Shown here one piece after another: positions 34,732 through 43,761 of a stretch of DNA of 64,000 bases. This DNA is from an uncultured Collinsella sp. (GTDB lineage: Bacteria > Actinomycetota > Coriobacteriia > Coriobacteriales > Coriobacteriaceae). The DNA lies in NCBI GenBank assembly GCA_900542635.1, contig UQOJ01000001.1:1-64000 (forward strand), in the 5' to 3' direction. Position 1 is the stretch's first letter. Each line of letters starts with the position of its first letter. Position numbers and translations under genes: made by a program. The notes beneath the pieces are model-generated. The model worked only from the letters and a program-made list of their open reading frames with translations. It did no database searches and had not been told where the DNA came from.

Positions 34732-36096
34732 CTAGTTCTTCAGCGAGTTCAGCGGCGCCGGGAAGCGTCCACCGCGGTGGGCAAGCACGGTGCCGGCGTT
34801 GGGGTTCACCGGCATGATGGGCGCACGGCCGAACAAGCCACCGTACTCGACGCAGTCGCCCACGCCCTTGCCGATGGCAGGAATCACGCGGACGGCCGTG
34901 GTCTTGTTGTTGATGACGCCGATGGCCATCTCGTCGGCGATGATGCCGGCGATGGTCTCGACCGGGGTGTCGCCGGGGATGGCGATCATGTCCAGGCCAA
35001 CGGAGCACACGCAGGTCATAGCCTCGAGCTTCTCGAGCGAAAGCGCACCGGCCTCGACGGCGGCGATCATGCCGGCATCCTCGGACACGGGGATAAAGGC
35101 GCCGGAGAGACCGCCCACGCTGGAGCTGGCCATGACGCCGCCCTTCTTGACGGCATCGTTGAGCATGGCGAGCGCGCAGGTCGTGCCCGGGCCACCGCAG
35201 GTGCCAACACCGATGATCTCGAGGATGCGTGCGACGGAGTCGCCGATGGCGGGCGTGGGAGCCAGCGACAGGTCGACAATGCCCTTCTCGACACCCAGGC
35301 GATGGGCGGCCTCGCGGCTCATGAGCTCGCCGGCACGGGTGATCTTAAAGGCGGTCTGCTTGATCTTCTCGGCGACTTCCATCATCGATGCGGAATCGGG
35401 CAGCGTCTCCAGGGCTGCGGCCATAACGCCGGGGCCCGAGACGCCTACGTTGATGACGGCGTCGGCCTCGCCACCGCCGTGGACGGCGCCCGCCATAAAC
35501 GGGGAGTCCTCGACCATGTTGGCAAAGCAGACAAACTTGGAGGCGCCAACGGAATCCTCATCTGCCGTAAGCTTGGCGGCTTCGATGATGGTCTGAGCCG
35601 CCATGAGCACGGCATCCATGTTGATGCCGGCGCGCAGGCTGGCGACGTTGACGCTGGAGCAGACGCGGCTCGTGGTGGCGAGCGCCTGGGGGATGGACTG
35701 GATGACGCGGCGGTCGGCGTCGCCGATGCCCTTCTGGACGAGTGCGGAGAAGCCGCCCAGGTAATCGATACCGAGCGTCTCTGCCGCGCGGTCGAGGGCA
35801 TGCGCGATAGGGGTGAGGTCCTCATCCTTGCAGCACGCGGCGATCTGCGCCACCGGGGTGACGGAAACGCGCTTGTTGACGATGGGGATACCGTACTCGC
35901 GCTCGAGGTTCTCGGCGGTCTCGACCAGATGCTCAGCCGTGTGCGTCACGTGGTCGTAGATCTTCGTGCACATGCGGTCGAGGTTCTCGTCGCCGCAACC
36001 CATGAGCGAAACACCCATGGTGATGGTCCTGATGTCGAGGTTCTGCTCCTCAACCATGCCGCGGGTTTCCGCGATTTCTGCGGGCGTGATCGCCAT
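34732..36096 (-). CDS. PFL family (DUF711/UPF0210) protein
   Basis: 454 residues; ATG 36096 with TAGGAG upstream on the minus strand, matching the normal length and N-terminus of the family (ITPAEIAETRGMVEEQNLDIRTITMGVSLM). Conserved segments: NKRVSVTPVA, GGGEADAVINVGVSGPGV, GVGTCGGPGTTCALAMLNDAVKKGG and CVCSVGLDMIAIPGDT. The family is related to pyruvate formate-lyase/glycyl radical folds by name only; its function is unknown. Elsewhere it is often next to an ACT-domain protein (UPF0237); none is here. Confidence 0.9.
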   Translation of the reverse strand: MAITPAEIAETRGMVEEQNLDIRTITMGVSLMGCGDENLDRMCTKIYDHVTHTAEHLVETAENLEREYGIPIVNKRVSVTPVAQIAACCKDEDLTPIAHALDRAAETLGIDYLGGFSALVQKGIGDADRRVIQSIPQALATTSRVCSSVNVASLRAGINMDAVLMAAQTIIEAAKLTADEDSVGASKFVCFANMVEDSPFMAGAVHGGGEADAVINVGVSGPGVMAAALETLPDSASMMEVAEKIKQTAFKITRAGELMSREAAHRLGVEKGIVDLSLAPTPAIGDSVARILEIIGVGTCGGPGTTCALAMLNDAVKKGGVMASSSVGGLSGAFIPVSEDAGMIAAVEAGALSLEKLEAMTCVCSVGLDMIAIPGDTPVETIAGIIADEMAIGVINNKTTAVRVIPAIGKGVGDCVEYGGLFGRAPIMPVNPNAGTVLAHRGGRFPAPLNSLKN

Positions 36097-36141
36097 CCTT
36101 GCGCTCCTATCTGCCAAAACGAGCATAGTCTTATCTATTCT

Positions 36142-36179
36142 AACGTGCCGCACGTGCCAAGTGGCGCATGCGGCACGTT
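36142..36179. terminator. Hairpin between metH and the PFL-family gene
   Basis: AACGTGCCGC (36142-36151) pairs with GCGGCACGTT (36170-36179), with further inner pairing. It lies just downstream of metH on the minus strand; the T-run is weak, so its strength as a terminator is uncertain. Confidence 0.6.
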
Positions 36180-36204
36180 TTGGTGCTCGGTTGTTTCCGT
36201 TGTG

Positions 36205-38763
36205 TTACTGCCCAAAGACCTCTTCGGCAATACGAGCGCTTTCGGCGGCGTCCTTGGCGTAGTAGTCCGCGCCGATCTGCTTGGCGTATTCGGGGGTGAG
36301 TACGGCGCCGCCTACGATGATCTTGACGCCCGGAACCTCGGCATGGAGCAACTTGATGGTCTCTTCCATGGCGACGACCGTGGTAGTCATAAGCGCCGAG
36401 AGGCCGACGAGTTTGATATCGCGCTCCTTGACGGTCTTGAGTACCTCCTGCGGATCGACGTCGCGGCCCAGGTCAAAGACGGTATAGCCGTAGTTGTCGA
36501 GCAGCATCTTGACGATGTTCTTGCCAATGTCGTGGATGTCGCCCTTGACGGTGGCCACGCAGATCTTGCCCTTGTCGGCGATCTCGCCGGCGGGCATCAG
36601 GCGCTTGATGGTGTCGAAGCCCACACGCGCTGCCTCGGCCGAGGCCATAAGCTGCGGCAAGAAGAACTTGCCCTGGTCAAAGAGAACGCCAACCTCGTCG
36701 AGGGCGGGGATAAAGTGATTGTTGATGAGGTCCATGGCGTCGTGGTCTGCCAGCAGACGCTCGGTCTCGGCAGCGATCTCGCCTTTGCGGCCCGAGACGA
36801 CCATGCGACGAATCGGGTCGTCGTTGCCGTCGGTGCCGGCGGTGCCCGCGGCAGGCGCGGCATCACTCGATGCGGCCTGAGCTGCTGCCGGGTTTGCGGC
36901 GATCTTATACGGATCGGTCCAACCGGCGTAGCGCTCGATGTATCCGGTCGAGCCCTCGTCCTCAACGCTCAGGACGCGATAACTGTAGACGGTATCCATA
37001 AAGCGCTTGGAGCCCGGGTTCATGATGGGGGCGTCCAGACCCGCGCCAAAAGCGGCAGCCAAAAAGACCGAGCCCAGCAGCGGGCGGGCAGGCAGGCCAA
37101 AGCTGATGTTCGACACGCCGAGCGCGCATTTGACGCCCAGACGCTCCTTGCACAGGGACATGGCGCGTAGGATCTGCTCGGCCTGGCGTTGATTGGTCGA
37201 GGCGGTCATGACCAGGCAGTCGATGAGGATGCGGTCCGGTCCGATGCCGTAACGGGCGGCCTCGGCCACGATGTGCTCGGCGATGGCGAAGCGAGCCTCG
37301 GCGGAATCGGGGATGCCGCCTTCGTCGAGCGTAAGGCCGACAACGTTGGTGCCGTAGTGGGCGACCAGCGGGAAGATCTCGTCCATGATCTGCTGCTTGC
37401 CATTGACCGAGTTGATGATGGGCTTGCCGGCGTAGCGGCGCACGGCGGCCTCGACGGCTGCGGGGTCGGTGGAGTCGATCTGCAGCGGCAGCAGCGTGGA
37501 CCCCTGGAGCTGTTCGGTCGCCTGTTGGATGATCTTGACCTCGTCGATCTCGGGCAGGCCCACGTTGACGTCCAGAATGTCGGCGCCCTGTTCCTGCTGG
37601 CTGATGCCCTGGCTCACAACGTAGTCCAGGTCGCCGTCGCGCAGGGCCTGCTGCAGGCGCTTTTTGCCGGTGGGGTTGATGCGCTCGCCGATGACGGCGA
37701 TCTTGTGGCCGTCGCAGGGAAGGTCCACGACCGTTTGAGCGCTCGTGACCGACATGCTGGGCTTGCGGCGGCGCGGGCTGGGCGTGTGGTTATCGATAAG
37801 CGTGCGCAAGGCCGCCATGTGCGCCGGCGTGGTGCCGCAGCAGCCGCCCACGACGCTCACGCCGTCGGCGATCATGCCGGCGACGGCTTCGGCGTATTCG
37901 GGGGCCTGGATATCAAAGACGGTATTGCCGTCGTCGTCCACGTGGGGCAGTCCTGCGTTGGCCTGCACCATAACAGGCTTGTCGGTAACGGTGAGCATAC
38001 GCGCGGCGAGTCCTCGGAGCTCGGCCGGTCCTTGGCTGCAGTTGATGCCCAAAACGTCGGCGCCGATGGCGTCGAGCGTGATGGCGGCAACCTCGGGACT
38101 CGTACCCAGGAATGTGCGACCGTCTTCCTCGAAGGTCATGGTGGCAAAGACGGGCAGGTCGGAGTTCTCGCGGCAGGCGAGGACGGCCGCCTTGATCTCG
38201 GCCAGGTCGGTCATAGTCTCGATAATAAAGAGGTCCACACCCGCGGCGACGCCTGCGCGCACTTCCTCGGTAAAGAGGTCATAGGCCTCGTCGAAGCTGA
38301 GGGTGCCCAGGGGGCGAAGCAGCGCGCCGATGGGGCCGATGTCACCGGCGACGTAGCGGGCGCCGGCCTCGCGGGCACAGGCGACGGCCGCGGCAAAGAC
38401 GTCTGCCACGGTGGCGGCACCGTCGAGCTTGTGGGCGTTGGCGCCAAAGGTGTTGGCGGTAATCACGTCGCAGCCGGCCTCGACATATTGACGTTGGATA
38501 TCGGTGATAACCTGGGGTTCCTCAAAGTTGAGCAGCTCGGGCAGGGCGCCCGCCTTCATGCCAGCGGCCTGCAACATGGTGCCCATGCCGCCGTCGAACA
38601 GCAGGTGCCCCGTGCCCTCGATGGCGGCGCGCAGGCGATCGTCCTTAATGCGCAGATCGTCGATCGTGCGCGTCTTGTACGTGGCACCGTTGCGACGTGC
38701 GGCATCAACGGGTGCCGCCAATGCAGTGCCGTCAGAATCATGAGTGATAAGCGGAGTAAACAT
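36205..38763 (-). CDS. metH: Cobalamin-dependent methionine synthase lacking the reactivation domain
   Basis: 852 residues. Domains in order: homocysteine-binding barrel (about 45-330, zinc site Cys in INCSQGP and GGCCGTTP), pterin-binding barrel (about 350-640, GERINPTGKKRLQQAL, DVNVG), an Ala-rich linker (about 660-685), B12 cap and cobalamin Rossmann domain with GDIHDIGKN holding the axial His. It transfers the methyl group from methyltetrahydrofolate to homocysteine. The C-terminal SAM-binding reactivation domain of E. coli MetH is absent and encoded by the gene just upstream. RBS TTAGGAG overlaps the stop of that gene. No B12 riboswitch is recognised. Confidence 0.95.
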   Translation of the reverse strand: MFTPLITHDSDGTALAAPVDAARRNGATYKTRTIDDLRIKDDRLRAAIEGTGHLLFDGGMGTMLQAAGMKAGALPELLNFEEPQVITDIQRQYVEAGCDVITANTFGANAHKLDGAATVADVFAAAVACAREAGARYVAGDIGPIGALLRPLGTLSFDEAYDLFTEEVRAGVAAGVDLFIIETMTDLAEIKAAVLACRENSDLPVFATMTFEEDGRTFLGTSPEVAAITLDAIGADVLGINCSQGPAELRGLAARMLTVTDKPVMVQANAGLPHVDDDGNTVFDIQAPEYAEAVAGMIADGVSVVGGCCGTTPAHMAALRTLIDNHTPSPRRRKPSMSVTSAQTVVDLPCDGHKIAVIGERINPTGKKRLQQALRDGDLDYVVSQGISQQEQGADILDVNVGLPEIDEVKIIQQATEQLQGSTLLPLQIDSTDPAAVEAAVRRYAGKPIINSVNGKQQIMDEIFPLVAHYGTNVVGLTLDEGGIPDSAEARFAIAEHIVAEAARYGIGPDRILIDCLVMTASTNQRQAEQILRAMSLCKERLGVKCALGVSNISFGLPARPLLGSVFLAAAFGAGLDAPIMNPGSKRFMDTVYSYRVLSVEDEGSTGYIERYAGWTDPYKIAANPAAAQAASSDAAPAAGTAGTDGNDDPIRRMVVSGRKGEIAAETERLLADHDAMDLINNHFIPALDEVGVLFDQGKFFLPQLMASAEAARVGFDTIKRLMPAGEIADKGKICVATVKGDIHDIGKNIVKMLLDNYGYTVFDLGRDVDPQEVLKTVKERDIKLVGLSALMTTTVVAMEETIKLLHAEVPGVKIIVGGAVLTPEYAKQIGADYYAKDAAESARIAEEVFGQ

Positions 38764-38772
38764 CGGGGGCTC

Positions 38773-39561
38773 CTAATGGCTGGAATAGCAGGTGGTGTGG
38801 GCGGCGCGGAAGCGGCAGTGTTCGCGCATGCGGCAGATATTGCAGGTGGGGCGGCTCTGGGCGTCGTGGACCTCGCCGTCAAACAGACCGATCACCGCGG
38901 TCACGCTTTTGGTGGGCATGAGTAGGCTGGTGGGGGTGACGGTCAGGCCGATGAGCCGCGTGGCGTTGAGCGCATTGACGATCGAGCGCTGGGCCGAGAG
39001 CGGGCAGTCGCCATAGCCGGGACTAAAGCGCCAGTTGCCGGCGAGCCCATGAACGGCGGCGTCCGTCTTGACCTGCTGGTCCATTTGCTCAACGGCGGCT
39101 TCCACGTAAGCGGAGCACGCGGCGTCGAGCACGGCGCCCTCCAGGGGATGTTGGGCTCCCGTGGTGCGCAGGCGACGCTCGGCGTCCATGCCGAGGGTGC
39201 ATGCCATGAGCGCGGCAAAGCGGGCATCTTTGAGATGTCGATAGATATCGCGACCTCGCAGCTCAACGTTGGTGCCAACCAGACGGATGCTGGGCTCGCC
39301 CTGCTCGTCAACGCCCGTGGCATCGACGGCAAACACGCGTCGCACGCCACGGGGCTCAATGTCCAGTTCCAGACGTTCAACGACAAGCTCAATACGTCGT
39401 GATAGTTCGGGCTCAATCTGCTGGCCGCCGTAACCCAGATACCGCAGCATCTCGGCACGGTCGACACGGGGACGGTGCGCGGCATCGATACGGTAAAGCG
39501 CCGGCGACGCAAGGTCGGCCGGCACTTCGACAGCGGTTGTATCGATGTGCGGTTTTTCCAT
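38773..39561 (-). CDS. Free-standing methionine synthase reactivation domain protein
   Basis: 262 residues from ATG 39561, which overlaps the metF stop (TAATG). It matches the vitamin-B12-dependent MetH activation domain: it contains SPGYGDCPLSAQ, the SAM-binding motif region, and the LTPTSLLMPTKSVTAVIG-like strand. It would supply the methyl group from SAM to restore oxidised cob(II)alamin on the metH product, encoded nine bases downstream. The C-terminus has a Cys-rich segment (CNICRMREHC ... C), also seen in stand-alone versions, which could bind metal. Confidence 0.88.
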   Translation of the reverse strand: MEKPHIDTTAVEVPADLASPALYRIDAAHRPRVDRAEMLRYLGYGGQQIEPELSRRIELVVERLELDIEPRGVRRVFAVDATGVDEQGEPSIRLVGTNVELRGRDIYRHLKDARFAALMACTLGMDAERRLRTTGAQHPLEGAVLDAACSAYVEAAVEQMDQQVKTDAAVHGLAGNWRFSPGYGDCPLSAQRSIVNALNATRLIGLTVTPTSLLMPTKSVTAVIGLFDGEVHDAQSRPTCNICRMREHCRFRAAHTTCYSSH

Positions 39562-40433
39562 TACCCCAGGCGCTCCATAATGGTCGCGGCGATCACAGGA
39601 CGGTTCATAGTGTACAGGTGCAGGCCGTCGGCGCCGTGCTCCTTGAGGTCGCAAAGCTGGCGGGCTGCATAATCTACACCAGCTGCCTGCAGGCTCTCGG
39701 GGTCATTCTCGTACTTGGCGAGAATCTTGATGACGGGGGAGGGCAGCGACGCGCCGCACATAAAGACCATGCGGCTGATCTGTGACTTGCCCATAAACGG
39801 CATGATGCCCGCGGTAATGGGCACGGTGATGCCGGCCTTGTCGGCAAGCTCGCGAAAACGGTAGAAGCACTCGTTATCAAAGAAGAGCTGCGTCACAAAG
39901 AAGCTCGCGCCAGCGTCCTGTTTTTGCTTGAGGTGTTCGACCGAGAGGTTGAGATCCTCACAGGCAATGTGGCCCTCGGGGTAGGCTGCGGCGCCCACGC
40001 AAAAGCCGGCGTCGACGAGCTCGGGGATGAGGTCGCGGGCGTAGGCGTAGTCCGAGGCGGGCTTGTCGTCCTCGGTCGCGCCGGCAGGGAGATCGCCACG
40101 CAGGGCCAGGATGTTTTCCACGCCGGCGGTGCGATACTCGTCGATCTTGGCGGCGATATCGGCGTGCGAGCGGCCCACGCAGGTAAGGTGTGCCACCGAG
40201 GGTGTATCGAATTCGCTCGTAATCATATGCGCGATGGGGGCGGTGGTGGCGCCGTTGCCCGAGCCGCCAGCCGAGCAGGTGACCGAGACAAAGCTCGGCG
40301 AAAGCTTGCACAGATTGCCTGCCACTTCGCGAGCCGTGTCGAGGGTAAGCTCGCCCTTGGGCGGGAACATCTCAAACGAAACGGGTGCGGTGCCCTGGGA
40401 TGCTGCCTGCTTAAAAACCTCGTCGACGCGCAT
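39561..40433 (-). CDS. metF: Methylenetetrahydrofolate reductase
   Basis: 290 residues; ATG 40433 with GAGGAG upstream. It reduces methylenetetrahydrofolate to the methyl form used by metH. Family motifs: VSFEMFPPKG (catalytic Glu), SVTCSAGGSGN, HLTCVGRS, ILALRGDLP, GAAYPEGH, FFVTQLFFDN and GIMPFMGKSQI. First gene of the metF - reactivation protein - metH operon, so folate methyl production, transfer and cofactor repair are co-expressed. Confidence 0.95.
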   Translation of the reverse strand: MRVDEVFKQAASQGTAPVSFEMFPPKGELTLDTAREVAGNLCKLSPSFVSVTCSAGGSGNGATTAPIAHMITSEFDTPSVAHLTCVGRSHADIAAKIDEYRTAGVENILALRGDLPAGATEDDKPASDYAYARDLIPELVDAGFCVGAAAYPEGHIACEDLNLSVEHLKQKQDAGASFFVTQLFFDNECFYRFRELADKAGITVPITAGIMPFMGKSQISRMVFMCGASLPSPVIKILAKYENDPESLQAAGVDYAARQLCDLKEHGADGLHLYTMNRPVIAATIMERLG

Positions 40434-40597
40434 ATCGTGCTCCTCTAGATACGTAATAGTGTGATGTGTTGTAAGGATTCTACAGCACCACTGTGTCACG
40501 GTGGAGTTTCACTCGCTATTTGAGGATACCAATCAAAGATGCCTTGCTATCGGCTTTATCTATAACAGAGCGGCTAATCTGGGCACGGACTATAAAG

Positions 40598-40838
40598 ACT
40601 GGTATCTGATGCAAAATACCAGTTAATAGAGCTCCATCCCAAATTGACTACCCTTAAACCATGGGGAGAGGTCTGCTATTTATACAGTTGATTGGCTGTT
40701 GAGGGTGGCAACGCCGCCTCGATAGGGTAACCTCATTGATTGGTTTCGCGACAGCAACATAACGGTAATGTCGCGGAAACACGGCGAGTCTAAGCTATGA
40801 CTCGTTCGTTAGTAATCAACACCGCTTCTCACGCGGTG
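40598..40838. other. Hairpins in the metF/glnN divergent intergenic region
   Basis: The 426-bp gap (40434-40859) has no gene. It contains ACTGGTAT/ATACCAGT (40598-40623), GTTTCGCGACA paired with TGTCGCGGAAAC (40743-40780, one bulge) and CACCGC/GCGGTG (40820-40838) close to the glutamine synthetase RBS. The last two could form part of a glnN leader. No SAM or glutamine riboswitch is recognised. Confidence 0.45.
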
Positions 40839-40859
40839 CCGATACGAAGGGAGTTCCGT

Positions 40860-42947
<2,088 letters not shown>

Positions 42948-42976
42948 AGCGTAGCTGACATATCGTCACGGTATTG

Positions 42977-43011
42977 AGCCGGGGTCCGCATCGCGCGGGC
43001 CCCGGCTTTTT
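42977..43011 (+). terminator. glnN terminator
   Basis: AGCCGGGGTCCGC (42977-42989) pairs with the GCGCGGGCCCCGGCT side ending at 43007, followed by a T-run. Confidence 0.9.
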
Positions 43012-43067
43012 GATTGCGAAGGACGTTTAGGAGTCCGTTTTGCAACTGATTCGCCCACGTAATAAGG

Positions 43068-43295
43068 GGCCGTGGGCAAAAAACGTCAAATATGAGTACT
43101 GTCACAAGTCCTGTAGCATTATCTTTTTGCAAAATATGCAGTATTACGCAACATATGTCCAAGTACTTAGCTGATAAACGCCTGCAATTCTTTCGCCGTA
43201 GGACCCCTGGCGTCTAAATCGCCTTCTGATGGCATGAAATCGCTGTAACTAAAATGGTAACAGTACTCATATTTGCCATTTTTTGACCACAGGCC
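43068..43295. mobile_element. MITE-like element with 38-bp terminal inverted repeats
   Basis: The left end (43068-43105, core CAAATATGAGTACTGTCAC) matches the reverse complement of the right end (43257-43295, core GTAACAGTACTCATATTTG) over about 38 bases with a few changes and one gap. The 150-bp AT-richer interior has no significant open frame. No target duplication is certain. It has the size and form of a non-autonomous element, though a structured RNA is an alternative. Confidence 0.6.
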
Positions 43296-43312
43296 TTGCG
43301 ATGATGCCGGGA

Positions 43313-43413
43313 TCCGCACCCTGTCGGGTTCGAATCCCGGCGCATGGGTAGCAAAAAGCCCGTCACCGCGGGGGTAACGGGCTTCTTAATTTAAATGGTG
43401 CCCCCAGCGGGAT
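43313..43413. pseudogene. Duplicated remnant of the tRNA-Glu 3' region
   Basis: This 101-bp segment repeats 43502-43602. It begins with a tRNA T-arm-like piece (GTCGGGTTCGAATCCCGGC), contains an AAGCCCGT/ACGGGCTT terminator hairpin, and ends with TGGTGCCCCCAGCGGGAT (43396-43413), the reverse-complement 3' 18 bases of tRNA-Glu. The rest of the tRNA is missing here. Confidence 0.75.
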
Positions 43414-43501
43414 GTCCGCGTGCGGCTGGCGCCGCCCGCATTCGCTGCGTCGCTTCGCTCCTTGCGTGCTGCGCTGGAAAACGCTTGCGCGTTTCCTCAG
43501 C

Positions 43502-43602
43502 TCCGCACCCTGTCGGGTTCGAATCCCGGCGTTGGGGAAGAAAAAAGCCCGCTACCGAATTGGTAACGGGCTGCTCAGATTCTGTGGTGCCCCCAGCGGG
43601 AT
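43502..43602. repeat. 101-bp repeat unit overlapping the tRNA-Glu 3' end
   Basis: Second copy of the unit at 43313-43413, 189 bp away. It starts with the same T-arm-like piece, contains an AGCCCG/CGGGCT hairpin with differing loop, and runs into the intact tRNA-Glu gene. Confidence 0.75.
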
Positions 43603-43661
43603 TCGAACCCGCGATATCCACCTTGAAAGGGTGGCGTCCTTGGCCGCTAGACGATGGGGAC
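43585..43661 (-). tRNA. tRNA-Glu (UUC)
   Basis: 77 nt including encoded CCA. The acceptor stem GTCCCCA pairs with TGGGGGC; the anticodon stem CCACC/GGTGG encloses CTTTCAA, giving anticodon UUC; the T-arm is GCGGGTTCGAATCCCGC. All arms of the cloverleaf are formed. Confidence 0.96.
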
Positions 43662-43720
43662 AGCGGGAAAGAGTATAGCAGACTTTTTTAGTCGTTCACA
43701 TATCGTTGGCAAACTGAAAA

Positions 43721-43755
43721 ACCACCACAAAGGTGCCTGTCCCCTTTGTGGTGGT
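43721..43755. repeat. Dispersed hairpin repeat (GGGACAGG family)
   Basis: ACCACCACAAAGG (43721-43733) pairs with CCTTTGTGGTGGT (43743-43755) around TGCCTGTCC, six bases beyond the stop of the minus-strand MurT-GatD gene. On the minus strand the centre reads GGACAGGCA. Confidence 0.85.
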
Positions 43756-43761
43756 GGGGCG

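Noticed and set aside
34576..37170. Very long open frames opposite housekeeping genes (for example plus strand over the PFL and metH genes, minus strand over glnN at 40809-42833, minus strand over the second pilin subunit at 4827-6584)
   Set aside because: They are mirror frames produced by high GC third positions. The opposite strand carries recognised conserved proteins with good RBS; the mirror frames give Ala/Arg/Gly/His-rich peptides with no family features.
43391..43691. Small frames over the tRNA-Glu region, both strands
   Set aside because: They are read through the tRNA and its duplicated flank; peptides such as SNPAGGT and GFEPAIST are standard spurious translations of tRNA genes.
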